Part shown: one piece after another, positions 54,002-63,226 of the stretch
Position numbering within the stretch: position 1 is the first letter of the stretch
How the letters are laid out: each line of letters opens with the position of its first letter
Assembly: GCA_035517655.1 (NCBI GenBank)
Contig: DATIYJ010000018.1
Span: forward strand, 1 to 64,000
Length of the DNA: 64,000 bases
From: Nitrospiria bacterium
GTDB lineage: Bacteria; Nitrospirota; Nitrospiria; JACQBZ01
Direction: 5' to 3'
Notes under the pieces: model-generated
What the model was told of the DNA's origin: nothing
The model's input: only the letters and a program-made list of their open reading frames with translations
Database searches by the model: none
Position numbers and translations under genes: made by a program

Positions 54002-55069
54002 TTATAGCTCTTTGATTTTCTTTTTCAGAATCAAAATTTCCAAGGCCATGGCCAGTTTTTGTCCCAGCTTGCGCACATACGCAAGCGCCTGGATCGGCCG
54101 GCCCGAAACTTGATCGTCACCGTACAGGACAGCGACCACTTGGTCATTCATCGATACAGGGAGGAGCAAGATTTCTTTGGGCAGGTCACCGCCGAGCAAC
54201 TGGAACAGGTCCCGGTAGGTCGGATCATAGGGAGCCGGTCCCTGATAAAACGTCTTGGCCGTTACCACGTCTTTAAACAGGGAGGGCTGATCCAACTGGA
54301 ACTCCAGACGGCCGATCTCGGCTTCATGGTACACCGGGAAGGCCCTCCAGCCGAGCGCCTTCCCGGCTTTGACTAAGAAAAGAATTCCCCGATCCAGAAC
54401 CACGTTCAAGGCCTTCATGAATGTTCCGATCGCCTCATCCCGATTCCGAACCTCCTCCCAGTCTTCTTTGGCCTGTTGCATGGCTGATTCCAACTCCTCC
54501 GGCGTCGGCTCCTTCCTGGCGGATTTCTCATCTACGGCTCCCGATTGAGGCCGGTGGCGCTTCCGTTCATCATCCAGCACGGAAATATACCGGAGTTGCC
54601 GGCCGATCTGGTAGTGGCGTTCCAGCCCGTATCGGATACGGGCTTCGGAAGCGATGTACGGCTTGATGGCGCAGCCCGTGATAAACCGGAGTTCGTCGAT
54701 GACCTCCAGATCGGTGGGATCCAAGATGGCGACGCTCAAGACGGTCCGATCGCGTTTGATCGGGACAACATTATATTTTTGAGCCAGCTCGCGGGGAATC
54801 AGTTTAACAAGGGACGGATCGATATCATCCAGCTCAGAGGCCTGCGCGCTTGGAATCCTTAATTTTTTGCTCAGAAATTGCGTGAGTTCGTTTTCGGACA
54901 GCAAACCGAGTTCGATGAGATTGGTTCCCAGTCGCCCGCCCATCGTGACCTGCCGTTCGAGCGCCGACGAAAGTTGGGATTCCGTGATCTTTCCTGCTTT
55001 GATCAGATATTCACCTAAGCGCTCGGCCAAAGACATCCTCCGAATATCAAGTTGATCTCGTCCCGACAC
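54002..55069 (-). CDS. MshEN (GspE N-terminal) domain protein, probable c-di-GMP effector
   Basis: 355 residues. Residues about 14-80 carry two MshEN-type half motifs (LGEYLIKAGKITESQLSSAL, RLGTNLIELGLLSENEL), and residues 85-150 the second half of the GspE-N domain (LRIPSAQASELDDIDPSLV, KYNVVPI). MshEN domains bind c-di-GMP in type IV pilus and type II secretion ATPases. Here no ATPase domain follows; a GAF-like region (about 225-350) ends the protein. It therefore looks like a stand-alone c-di-GMP receptor. It lies just upstream of the HAMP and pilin-like genes. Confidence 0.8.
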   Translation of the reverse strand: MSGRDQLDIRRMSLAERLGEYLIKAGKITESQLSSALERQVTMGGRLGTNLIELGLLSENELTQFLSKKLRIPSAQASELDDIDPSLVKLIPRELAQKYNVVPIKRDRTVLSVAILDPTDLEVIDELRFITGCAIKPYIASEARIRYGLERHYQIGRQLRYISVLDDERKRHRPQSGAVDEKSARKEPTPEELESAMQQAKEDWEEVRNRDEAIGTFMKALNVVLDRGILFLVKAGKALGWRAFPVYHEAEIGRLEFQLDQPSLFKDVVTAKTFYQGPAPYDPTYRDLFQLLGGDLPKEILLLPVSMNDQVVAVLYGDDQVSGRPIQALAYVRKLGQKLAMALEILILKKKIKEL

Positions 55070-55169
55070 CTTGGACTGAAAAAGTCAATTCCGCCGCCAA
55101 ATGGATTGAACCGCCTTTCATTCCATACACACAAGAGCGAATCTCCTTAGATGATGCCGCACTCAACGT

Positions 55170-56012
55170 CTAGGAACCTGAATGAACCGTCAATTTGAAC
55201 TGTTGATAGGCCTCGGCCCCGTCACCGTCCGACACCACCACCCCGACGTCCACCGAAGGGTGTTCCGCGGAAACCCTCCATTGAACAATCCCCGTTCCGG
55301 GATCGATGGTCATCCCTTCGGGCGATTGGCTGAGACGGAACTGCAGCGGATCTCCATCGGGATCCAAGGCTTTCACGTTGTAGGTGTATATTCCCCCCTC
55401 GACCGTCATCGACGGGCTGCTTGTAATCTGGGGCGGTCGGTTGATGACGAATACGGGCTGGGAACTGGCCTCAACACCGTTGGACTTTCCGTCCGATGGG
55501 ACGACCCTCACCACGACACGATCATGTTTGTGAAGATCGCTGCCAGCCAATCGGGGACTGTTTCCTTGCGTTACGATCTGTCCGTTCACAAGCCAGGTGT
55601 AGGACAGTTGAACCGGGTCTCCATCCTGATCGAAAGCCGTCGCTCGGGCCTCCAACTCGTCTCCGAGATGGGGCTTGAGCGGAGCGATTTCAACCGAAAG
55701 GATCTTGGGGGGATAATTATTCACCTCGGGAGCCGGGAGTGCCACCTGTCGCGACGGGCCGTCTATCTTTTGAAGCGACGTCGTCGCCCGATTAGCCTCC
55801 ATCGGCGGGGAAGAAAGCGGGGCCGGATTTGGCGCTCCCCGCGTCAACACACTGATCATCCAGCCCAACGCGAACACCGCCCCGATCGAAAGCAGCGCGA
55901 CAAGAACGCGCCGCATTCTCGCGCTGACGGACTCGGCGGTACCGGAAGAGCGCCGAGTGCCGTCCCGACTCGGGGTTGATTTGGGTTCCTTATCGATCGT
56001 CACGATCTTCAC
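55170..56012 (-). CDS. Membrane-anchored Ig/cadherin-like domain protein
   Basis: 280 residues from a GTG at 56012 (GGAG eight bases upstream). One membrane helix (about 34-55, VLVALLSIGAVFALGWMIS) with the C-terminus outside. The exported part holds two beta-sandwich domains of the cadherin/He_PIG type with the repeated motif FDQDGDPVQL / LDPDGDPLQF, which is likely to bind calcium. It lies 49 bases downstream of pilY1, so it probably anchors or supports the pilus-associated adhesin. Confidence 0.75.
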   Translation of the reverse strand: MKIVTIDKEPKSTPSRDGTRRSSGTAESVSARMRRVLVALLSIGAVFALGWMISVLTRGAPNPAPLSSPPMEANRATTSLQKIDGPSRQVALPAPEVNNYPPKILSVEIAPLKPHLGDELEARATAFDQDGDPVQLSYTWLVNGQIVTQGNSPRLAGSDLHKHDRVVVRVVPSDGKSNGVEASSQPVFVINRPPQITSSPSMTVEGGIYTYNVKALDPDGDPLQFRLSQSPEGMTIDPGTGIVQWRVSAEHPSVDVGVVVSDGDGAEAYQQFKLTVHSGS

Positions 56013-56061
56013 GGGTCACGCTCCGTTCCGTCATGAAAATCCGCGGTCCGCTGATTCCTCG

Positions 56062-59000
56062 TTACATCTGCTTTTCCTGCCAGGTCATCACGCCGCTTTT
56101 GAACTTAAAGGGCGGTGTGCCGTCCACTTCACTGATGCTGCCGGTGCCCTGCTGGACGAAGCCACGCACCCCCTCTTCGGTGCCGATATGGAGTCCGGCC
56201 ATGGAGGGCACTCCCTGGCCGAGATCGGTGCTGCGATTGATCACGTTTCCTGTCGTTCCGATCACCGGCGAACTATAGGCCGAACCGGTCTCAAAATAAG
56301 TCGCATAGAGCTTGCCTTCACCTTGAAAGCCGCAAACATCGTTGGTCGGGGTAAAGGTGCTGAACAGCACGACGCCCGCGAGAATGACCGGTTTTGCAAG
56401 GACGCGTTCGCCGGCCGTCGAGAAGGTCAGCACCCAACCCCTCACAGACGGGTCTCTCGCCTTGGTCAAAAGATCGGTGAAGGTGGGTTCCGATATATTG
56501 CCGCCGTTGAATGAGATCGTCCCCGTTTGAGTTCCGTCCGTGTCCACGCTTGCATTGGAAACGTCAAGCAGTTGAGACGTTGTGACCGGTGTGCAGCCCG
56601 TATCATCCTGCCAACACACCCTATTATTAGTATTATCTTCGTCTTTGATCCCGTACATGGCCTGAAACTCCGATGCCCCGTATGCTTTGTCGTTTGCGGA
56701 TAGGAAGCGCCCGGTGCCGAAATAGACCCAGAGGTTTAGGAAGCTGTCGATCGATAGAGAAGGCGCTTCCAGAATGGGACCGGGTGCCGAATAGAGCGTG
56801 GAGAGATGCCAGTTCGCGGGGTTCGTATCATTTTTTGTAACAACGCGGTAAAGATTCCCGTTCCAGGCCGTTCCGTTTTGTATGGCACTACCGACATAGA
56901 CGGTATCCACACCGTAGTCAAGGTTTCCGTCCAGCGTGGTCACATCGCCGAGGAATTCATTGTTCACCGCGTTATCAAACTTGTTCAACAAGGTGCCGTT
57001 GCTCAGATCAAAAACATACAGATGACTGTAGATATCCGCGCTAAACAGGTTGGGGGTGCCCCTGTTTCCAATATAATTGGTGGGACCGGAGCCCATAATC
57101 ACAACCCATTTTGAACCACCGCTGCTGTTGGCCACGCGCGCCACGGCCGGAAAGGAGGTGGTGAAGCCCATATTGGAACGGGTGGCCGTCCACAAGAGCA
57201 CAGGAGGCTTCTCCGGATTGGTGATATCCAAAGCGAAGAAGGAGGATTGGAAGGCGCGGGTCGTGGTTCCCGACCCGAAATTGTCCGTGACCGAGACGGT
57301 CCCGCCTCCGAGTCGCAATCCTCCGATCAGGACCGTTCCCCATCCCCCGGGATGGTCCGCGTCCGCGCTGAAAATTTTTGCGTCTACCACCTTCGGCTTT
57401 TGGTCCACATAGTAGACATGGGTGTAATTGGGATCGGTGAGCCATCTCAAGTGAGGCAGGAGGTTGTAAGGCACATAGGCCCAAAGCTCTTCTCCGAGGA
57501 CGTGGCCGGTTCCCGGGTCAAACTTTTTTGTGGCGGGATCGTAGGTTCCGGCGTTGAAGGCATGGAGCATGCCGTCGTTGGCGCCGACATAAACCACGTC
57601 TCGTCGAGTTTGGTACTGCTGTATGAATTGCTCGTACGAGCTGTCTTTGTAGACGAGGTCATACTGCTCCATGGGTTTTCCGACCGTCACCGGAGTCGAA
57701 TAGATGATGTCGCCCAGTTTCCAGACATGAAGACTCCCGTTGACCGTGACCGACCGGTCTCGATACCCGGTGATGTTCGCGCCCCGGATGAAATTAATCA
57801 CATTCGTGGCATCGGGAGTCGCGGGATTGGGCGAGCCGAGCGTGGTGGTCGCGGTATTAAGATAGGGTCGAAGAAGCGCTGCCTGGCTGCTGTCAAAACT
57901 GATGAACTCGCTCGGGGTCACCAGCCCGTCGTTGTTCTGATCCACCCAGGTATAGATATGGCGATCCGTGTCGGCCCGCAAGGCCAGCAATTTTCCGGCC
58001 TCCCAAATCGGGAGGAGTTGATCCAGGGTGACGATTGAACTCGGCGTCGAGGAATCCGGCGTTCCGTCGCCGTTTGCATCGTCGAACCGCTGAACCACGG
58101 TCTGACCGCTGTTGGGATCGAAGACCAACTTGACGATCTTGTCCGTGGTCAGGTCCAGCGTTTGATTCTGATTGGAATCCTCCCGAAGGTTGCCCTTCGA
58201 GTCCAAGAAGAGCCCCTGGAGGTAACCCAGCCATTGGATATTATTCAATCCTTCAAATTTGCTTGGATAGAAGTAGGCCTGGTATAGGGCCCCTTCTCCT
58301 GTTTCCGTGGTTGACAGAATCGAGACCGACGTGCCGGAGGAGCTCCGTTTTAAAATATCCGTAATGGCCGCCATCAATCTATCCCTCATCGTAAAGGCAT
58401 TGGCCGATTCAAAATAGGTGTCCGGAACCCCGTCGCCGTCCGCATCCCATTCCTGGCATAGAGGATTCGGACTGGCCGTTCCACAGGTGGCATCCTTGAA
58501 CGGCTTCCCGTCGCCGTCAAGGTCGTTGAACCCACCTACCATGGCCGCATCTTTCAGAAGGTTGGACCCGGTTCCGAATGCAAAAAAGGTATAGAGGGTG
58601 ATATTTTGCATGCCGGGAAGGTCATGTCCCGCCGCGCCGATCGGCGGAATGGTCGCCTGACGGAGATCGGTCGTATGGGCCCAGTAGGCCACGTCATCCA
58701 GATAATGTCCGCCGCTTCCCGTGCAGGGATCGCTCGTCGGACCGCCGTAATAGTTTGAGCAGTTGTCATGGTGATCCCACATCGTATTGTGGAGACTTGC
58801 GGAGGTATTGCTGTGTTTGGGCGGAGCCCCGGCTCCTGCGGTGATATTGGCGGTGCAGCCGGCCGCCACGGCGCAATGAACGCTGGTCCCGTGTTGTGCC
58901 GCGGTATGCGCATAGTCCATGATGGTGCTGGGAATCGTCATGTCCTGGGTCGGCTGGCCGTCCGTGAACATGATCACGAAACTCTTGCAACAAGGTACAT

Positions 59001-60018
59001 ACTGGGCCGGGGTCAGCCAGGCCGGTGAATTAAAATAATAGGGGTCCCGACTCGTGGTCGTGTAGGAATAGTCGGATCCGGAGAAGGCCGGCGCGATTTG
59101 GGCAAAGTAGCGTGATGCCTCATAGAGGGATTCGGCCAGGGGCGTGTTGGTGGTCGGAGCGGTGCATTCAATCGCATTAATGATGGGCAGACCTGAGCTG
59201 GCGCAGGTGGCATTGCTGACGAGAGGCGTCGATCCCACATCCGCAAGCACATGCCCTCCGTCGCTTGTATTGTACTCCATCAGGCCAAACCGGGCCTTTC
59301 CCCCCACCTGCTGAATGATACCGGTCGGCTCGGTCGTCGGCACCACGGTCAAAGCAAAGGATTTGGTGGTACTGTACGAGCCACCGGAACCGCACGCGGT
59401 CCCCCCCGAGTTCGAATTCGTGATGGTTATGTAGCTTACCCCGCTGGTCGTACTCCTGTTCCAATTGCATGTTCCGGTAAACGGGCTCACCGCCGCTGCG
59501 GTATACGAAACGGCGTTGACACCTTCCGTGGTTTCCCCGATAAGATTTCCGGTTCCCAGACAATTCCCGCTCGCATCTCTCGCCGAGCACTTCCCGCCCA
59601 TCATCACAAATTTCGTGACCTCGAGTTTCTCCATCGATATAAAATTGAGAAAGTTTCCATCCCAATGTGTGCAACTTCCCAGGGTGCCGGCCTCGACCAC
59701 GAATTTCAAGGTCGAACCCGAACCGCTTGTGGTGTAGCACTTCTGCTCAAAATAGCCGCCAAACGTCATTGTCGGATCATAGGTTTCACTATTGAGATGG
59801 TAGGCCGAGTCCTGCATGCTCCCGGAGTTGTCCATTAAGAGAAGCACGTTCGGAGGCAATGCATTCCCCACGAAAGGCGGCACGGCGCTATATTCCGTCA
59901 TATTGCATGGGCTGGGTGGGGACAATATTGAAGTACACGTGGCCATCGTCTCCGTGACCCATGGACCGGACATTAAAACCGCGATCCCAAACAGGATGAG
60001 CAAGATGAGCCGTTTCAT
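56062..60018 (-). CDS. pilY1: PilY1-like type IV pilus tip adhesin
   Basis: 1318 residues from the ATG at 60018, with AAGGAG seven bases upstream. Signal peptide (residues 1-25), then an N-terminal von Willebrand A-like region with the MIDAS-like LLLMDNSGSMQ, several acidic loops (DADGDGVPD, DLDGDGKPF), and a C-terminal beta-propeller typical of PilY1 (VYVGANDGMLHAFNAGTYD, WAYVPYNLLPHLRWL). An EF-hand-like calcium site DQNNDGLVTPSEF precedes the propeller, as in Pseudomonas PilY1. Mediates adhesion and controls pilus dynamics and surface sensing. In an operon with the minor pilins. Confidence 0.93.
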   Translation of the reverse strand: MKRLILLILFGIAVLMSGPWVTETMATCTSILSPPSPCNMTEYSAVPPFVGNALPPNVLLLMDNSGSMQDSAYHLNSETYDPTMTFGGYFEQKCYTTSGSGSTLKFVVEAGTLGSCTHWDGNFLNFISMEKLEVTKFVMMGGKCSARDASGNCLGTGNLIGETTEGVNAVSYTAAAVSPFTGTCNWNRSTTSGVSYITITNSNSGGTACGSGGSYSTTKSFALTVVPTTEPTGIIQQVGGKARFGLMEYNTSDGGHVLADVGSTPLVSNATCASSGLPIINAIECTAPTTNTPLAESLYEASRYFAQIAPAFSGSDYSYTTTSRDPYYFNSPAWLTPAQYVPCCKSFVIMFTDGQPTQDMTIPSTIMDYAHTAAQHGTSVHCAVAAGCTANITAGAGAPPKHSNTSASLHNTMWDHHDNCSNYYGGPTSDPCTGSGGHYLDDVAYWAHTTDLRQATIPPIGAAGHDLPGMQNITLYTFFAFGTGSNLLKDAAMVGGFNDLDGDGKPFKDATCGTASPNPLCQEWDADGDGVPDTYFESANAFTMRDRLMAAITDILKRSSSGTSVSILSTTETGEGALYQAYFYPSKFEGLNNIQWLGYLQGLFLDSKGNLREDSNQNQTLDLTTDKIVKLVFDPNSGQTVVQRFDDANGDGTPDSSTPSSIVTLDQLLPIWEAGKLLALRADTDRHIYTWVDQNNDGLVTPSEFISFDSSQAALLRPYLNTATTTLGSPNPATPDATNVINFIRGANITGYRDRSVTVNGSLHVWKLGDIIYSTPVTVGKPMEQYDLVYKDSSYEQFIQQYQTRRDVVYVGANDGMLHAFNAGTYDPATKKFDPGTGHVLGEELWAYVPYNLLPHLRWLTDPNYTHVYYVDQKPKVVDAKIFSADADHPGGWGTVLIGGLRLGGGTVSVTDNFGSGTTTRAFQSSFFALDITNPEKPPVLLWTATRSNMGFTTSFPAVARVANSSGGSKWVVIMGSGPTNYIGNRGTPNLFSADIYSHLYVFDLSNGTLLNKFDNAVNNEFLGDVTTLDGNLDYGVDTVYVGSAIQNGTAWNGNLYRVVTKNDTNPANWHLSTLYSAPGPILEAPSLSIDSFLNLWVYFGTGRFLSANDKAYGASEFQAMYGIKDEDNTNNRVCWQDDTGCTPVTTSQLLDVSNASVDTDGTQTGTISFNGGNISEPTFTDLLTKARDPSVRGWVLTFSTAGERVLAKPVILAGVVLFSTFTPTNDVCGFQGEGKLYATYFETGSAYSSPVIGTTGNVINRSTDLGQGVPSMAGLHIGTEEGVRGFVQQGTGSISEVDGTPPFKFKSGVMTWQEKQM

Positions 60019-60056
60019 TTGATTTCTCCTTTTCCAAAGAGAGCCGTTCCCCAAAT

Positions 60057-60428
60057 TTACCGGGGAAGGGCCTCGATTAGGACCATTTCCTTGACGACCC
60101 CTTTCTCCAGACGGAAGCGAACCTTCGATGGAGAAGTGAAGCTCGTTAATGAAATGGGATCGCCATTTTTGTCCTTGAATTTACCCAACGGGTCCACCGG
60201 AAAGGTAGTCCCGTCCTTTAACAATACAATCTCGATCGGTCCAACGATTTCGTCCTGTCCTGGCTTGAAATGGACTCCATCAACCCGTAGGAGAACCGGT
60301 TGCGACCAGTCCGAAGTCTCGGCCATCGCCAGGGAGGATATTCCAAGTTGAACCGGAGTGAAACCCGCCAATACAATAATGGATAACGCAAGCCCGAAAT
60401 GAACGAATGCCTTGAATAGGGATTTCAT
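60057..60428 (-). CDS. Small secreted protein in the pilus operon, function unknown
   Basis: 123 residues with GAGGTGA before the ATG. Signal peptide (residues 1-36, ends SLAMAE). The mature 85-residue domain is beta-rich, with GPIEIVLLKDGTTFPVDPLG and a hydrophobic C-terminus; no family recognised. It lies between pilX and pilY1, so it probably helps assemble or export the pilus tip complex. Confidence 0.7.
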   Translation of the reverse strand: MKSLFKAFVHFGLALSIIVLAGFTPVQLGISSLAMAETSDWSQPVLLRVDGVHFKPGQDEIVGPIEIVLLKDGTTFPVDPLGKFKDKNGDPISLTSFTSPSKVRFRLEKGVVKEMVLIEALPR

Positions 60429-60452
60429 GAGTCACCTCGCGTTTCAATTCTT

Positions 60453-61016
60453 TTATTCCACATGATAAATGTACACATGGGAGACCTGCGACTGAACTCT
60501 TGTACCAATCTGCCCGACCGAGTCCATGGCATAGTAGATCCCGATGCCACCCGACACCGATGACGCCCCGATGCCTTCATACCCCCCTCCGAACTCGCTG
60601 GCCCCGCCGGAAAGCAACCGCTCCTGAATCCGGTCGATATCCACCCCAACCGTTACATTACCCGCCGTCAAGCTAAGATCGGGATGATTCGTCGGAGTAT
60701 CCGTGGGCCCGTCATTCGGAGGCGCTACGGTCATTCCCATAATCTCATTCAACAGGTTGGAGTCCGCCACCGGTGGAGCGGTCGAAAGAGTTCGGGTATC
60801 GATCGCCGTCTTCAGGATGGGCGCATAGGTTCGACTTCCTCCATCCGCTCCGTAGAAAACCATGTTCTGGACGTTCGCGTTGCCGGTGATCCGAAGCTCG
60901 CTCGTCGTGGTTGAAATGGCGGCGATCCCCATCACGGTCAGAACCAGCAGGATCATCATCGTGACCATGAGAATGGCCCCCTTCTGTCCGTCGTCATTCA
61001 TTTTGAATCGCCACAT
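60453..61016 (-). CDS. pilX: Minor pilin PilX
   Basis: 187 residues. The N-terminus GQKGAILMVTMMILLVLTVMG and the following ISTTTSELRITGNANVQNM are the PilX N-terminal domain; the Gly before Ala would be the cleavage site although the +5 Glu is not present. The rest of the protein is variable. Part of the type IV pilus priming complex with PilV, PilW and FimU/FimT. Confidence 0.88.
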   Translation of the reverse strand: MWRFKMNDDGQKGAILMVTMMILLVLTVMGIAAISTTTSELRITGNANVQNMVFYGADGGSRTYAPILKTAIDTRTLSTAPPVADSNLLNEIMGMTVAPPNDGPTDTPTNHPDLSLTAGNVTVGVDIDRIQERLLSGGASEFGGGYEGIGASSVSGGIGIYYAMDSVGQIGTRVQSQVSHVYIYHVE

Positions 61017-61033
61017 ATTGCCCTCTCTTTGTC

Positions 61034-62038
61034 TTACAAGGAAAGATTTCTAATATTTTCCACAAACCGGACGACCCGACGGCGATAACCGTCCAACGGA
61101 GAGGTCCAGGTATGATCTTCAAGCACCCCCGTCATTCCACCTTGATAATCGGGATCCCGGTTCGTCGTTCGAAGTAACAGAGAAACCCGAATCGCCCGAA
61201 GACCGGAGGTGTCGGCCGGCCAGGTGTCTCCCGGAGCGTTATAGACCCATTCATCGTCATTGCCGGCGCCGCCGATTTCCGTAATTTGACCATCCAGATT
61301 TTTCCCATTGATCCCATCAAACCCATACGCGATTTGAAAATCTTCCACTCCTTCGGCCAACACACTCACCACGCCTCCAACGCTCCGTTCTAAACAGGGA
61401 GGATTTTGACAGTCGGGGCTCGCGGCCCCGGTGACGTCCACCTGATAGTTGATGGTTTGAGGAGCGGCGCTGATATAACTGCCGGCCATGACCGTCATGG
61501 GCGGACAGGCTACTACCGGACAGGGCACCAGCGTTAGCTTTGGCGGTGCGGGGGAACTCGCCTGTATCACCGCCGTGACATTCGCATTCGCGATCAATAT
61601 TCCGGTTGAAAGGTCCACCAGGTTCACCAAGTAGGGTGTGGTGGCCGGGAACCCTTCCACGGAAGCCACGGGAATTGTAACGGGGACTCCGGTCGTGAAA
61701 GAATAACTTGAAACCCCGCCGTTCGGCATCGCGACCGAGGCGGCTCCGACATTGGCCGAAAAGGTGATCGCATCGGTTCCATTCACGCCCGCCTGGTTGT
61801 TTAAGGCGGCCGTTATCGGTGCCGTTCCCGTCGTCAGTCCATGGCCGATCATCCGAAGATCATACCGAAGGAAAATGAACGAGCTCCGGAGGTTCTCCTG
61901 GATCTCCACGACCTGATTCTGAGTTTGATAGCTCTGTTGCTGGCGGATCATCATGGTATAAACCCCTCCGAGCAACATCCCTGCAATGACCATGACCACC
62001 ATCAGCTCAACTAAAGTGAATCCGGTTTCGCGTCGCAT
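61034..62038 (-). CDS. pilW: Minor pilin PilW
   Basis: 334 residues from the ATG at 62038, with AGGAG eight bases upstream. Prepilin site ETGFTLVELMVVMVIAGMLL, cleaved after Gly with Phe+1 and Glu+5. A large C-terminal domain with four Cys (LVPCPVVACPP and SPDCQNPPCL) suggests disulfides. Large minor pilin of the tip complex. Confidence 0.88.
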   Translation of the reverse strand: MRRETGFTLVELMVVMVIAGMLLGGVYTMMIRQQQSYQTQNQVVEIQENLRSSFIFLRYDLRMIGHGLTTGTAPITAALNNQAGVNGTDAITFSANVGAASVAMPNGGVSSYSFTTGVPVTIPVASVEGFPATTPYLVNLVDLSTGILIANANVTAVIQASSPAPPKLTLVPCPVVACPPMTVMAGSYISAAPQTINYQVDVTGAASPDCQNPPCLERSVGGVVSVLAEGVEDFQIAYGFDGINGKNLDGQITEIGGAGNDDEWVYNAPGDTWPADTSGLRAIRVSLLLRTTNRDPDYQGGMTGVLEDHTWTSPLDGYRRRVVRFVENIRNLSL

Positions 62039-62048
62039 ATCATCGCTC

Positions 62049-62444
62049 CTATAACAGACTATTGACCACGAGCGTATGCACATTGTTTAGGTTCTTTTTT
62101 ACACCTGTCCAGGTAACGGTCACCGTCGCTAATCGTTGGCCCGTGGACCCGGCGCCGAGGTCGCAGTGCCGGCTGTACGTAATATTGGCCGGGGCGACGG
62201 AATCGTCGGGCGGACAGTTCACAACATCCGGATTGTTCCAACTTTGAAGAACCAGTTGCTCCAGCATGTCCGAAGCCAGGGCGGAAGCCTCGGTCGTGTC
62301 GTAACTCGAACGATTCCCCTGCATCGCCGAAATCTGCATCTGCGCGATTCCGAGGAGGGCAATGGCTAGAATCACCATGGCGACCAAGGCCTCGATCAAC
62401 GTAAACCCCTTTTCGTTTTTCCCTGTCCGGTCTGTAATTAACAT
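62049..62444 (-). CDS. pilV: Minor pilin PilV
   Basis: 131 residues from the ATG at 62444. Prepilin site EKGFTLIEALVAMVILAIAL (Gly, Phe+1, Glu+5). One disulfide probable between the Cys of VNCPPDD and HCDLG. Ends 10 bases before pilW and starts 11 bases after the FimT-like gene. Confidence 0.87.
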   Translation of the reverse strand: MLITDRTGKNEKGFTLIEALVAMVILAIALLGIAQMQISAMQGNRSSYDTTEASALASDMLEQLVLQSWNNPDVVNCPPDDSVAPANITYSRHCDLGAGSTGQRLATVTVTWTGVKKNLNNVHTLVVNSLL

Positions 62445-62455
62445 GGCTTTCCCTG

Positions 62456-62962
62456 CTACTGAATATGAATTCGTCCGCCGGCGCTGATGATGACGGTCTT
62501 CGTATCCGTATGAGGATCCGTCAAAACAATCGAATCCGGAGCACCGGCTGTCACGCTGTTTCCGGACGGAACCCAGCGGGCGATCAGACCATTGGGCTGC
62601 AACAACGGCATCGCGGCCGGCATCGACCAAGACACGCTTGTTTGAGCGTTCACGCTTTTAATCGTGGAAAAGCTCGTGGAACTTTGAATTAACGGCTGGT
62701 CCCCACGAACGACGTTATAGGACGTCGTCGAAAGGAACTGAACCGCATATTGCCAGTTCTCAGTCGCGGCCTGTTGACGGGCCAGGCGCAAATCCGAAAC
62801 CAGATCCCGGGCGGTTGCGTTGAGCCGATACCGTGGCAGACTATTGAAGAAAGACGCCACCCCGACCGAGGCGAGAATGGTTATGATGCTTATCGTGACC
62901 AACAATTCGGTCATCGTAATGCCTTTTTGACCCGATAACATCTTTTCTGTATTTGAACGCAT
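62456..62962 (-). CDS. GspH/FimT-like minor pilin
   Basis: 168 residues from the ATG at 62962 with AGAGG upstream. The longer reading frame begins inside the sigma-54 promoter, so it is not used. Prepilin site QKGITMTELLVTISIITILA (Gly before Ile, Glu+5 in MTELL). C-terminal GspH-type domain. First gene of the pilus minor pilin operon. Confidence 0.87.
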   Translation of the reverse strand: MRSNTEKMLSGQKGITMTELLVTISIITILASVGVASFFNSLPRYRLNATARDLVSDLRLARQQAATENWQYAVQFLSTTSYNVVRGDQPLIQSSTSFSTIKSVNAQTSVSWSMPAAMPLLQPNGLIARWVPSGNSVTAGAPDSIVLTDPHTDTKTVIISAGGRIHIQ

Positions 62963-62987
62963 AAGAACCTCTTGCCCAGAATAATTA

Positions 62988-63003
62988 TGCAACCGATATG
63001 CCA
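62988..63003 (-). promoter_or_regulatory. Sigma-54 (-24/-12) promoter of the minor pilin operon
   Basis: On the minus strand 63003-62988 reads TGGCATATCGGTTGCA, GG and GC exactly 10 bases apart, as in the promoter at 26076. The start site is about 15 bases before the ATG at 62962. In Pseudomonas and others, pilus genes are controlled by sigma-54 with PilR. The rest of 62963-63226 is AT-rich intergenic sequence with no gene. Confidence 0.8.
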
Positions 63004-63226
63004 TTATCGTATGAACGGGCGCACTAAAAAATACACCATGGAATCAACTTGTTATGCTTGACTCACATAACACAGCAATGTCGACCGATCTATTATGTCC
63101 AACTTTGTATTGCATAAGTATGTAATGGATTACACAACGGCAACCGGGGTCTCAACTCCGATTTGAAGAATCCCGGCCTTCCCGCCTGGGATTACGTTCG
63201 CTGTTCGGATTCAACGCAGAGGAGGG

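Noticed and set aside
55070-55169. TGGCGGCGGAATTGAC-like sequence as a third sigma-54 promoter for the MshEN gene
   Set aside because: The -12 GC is replaced by GA, so I do not count it.
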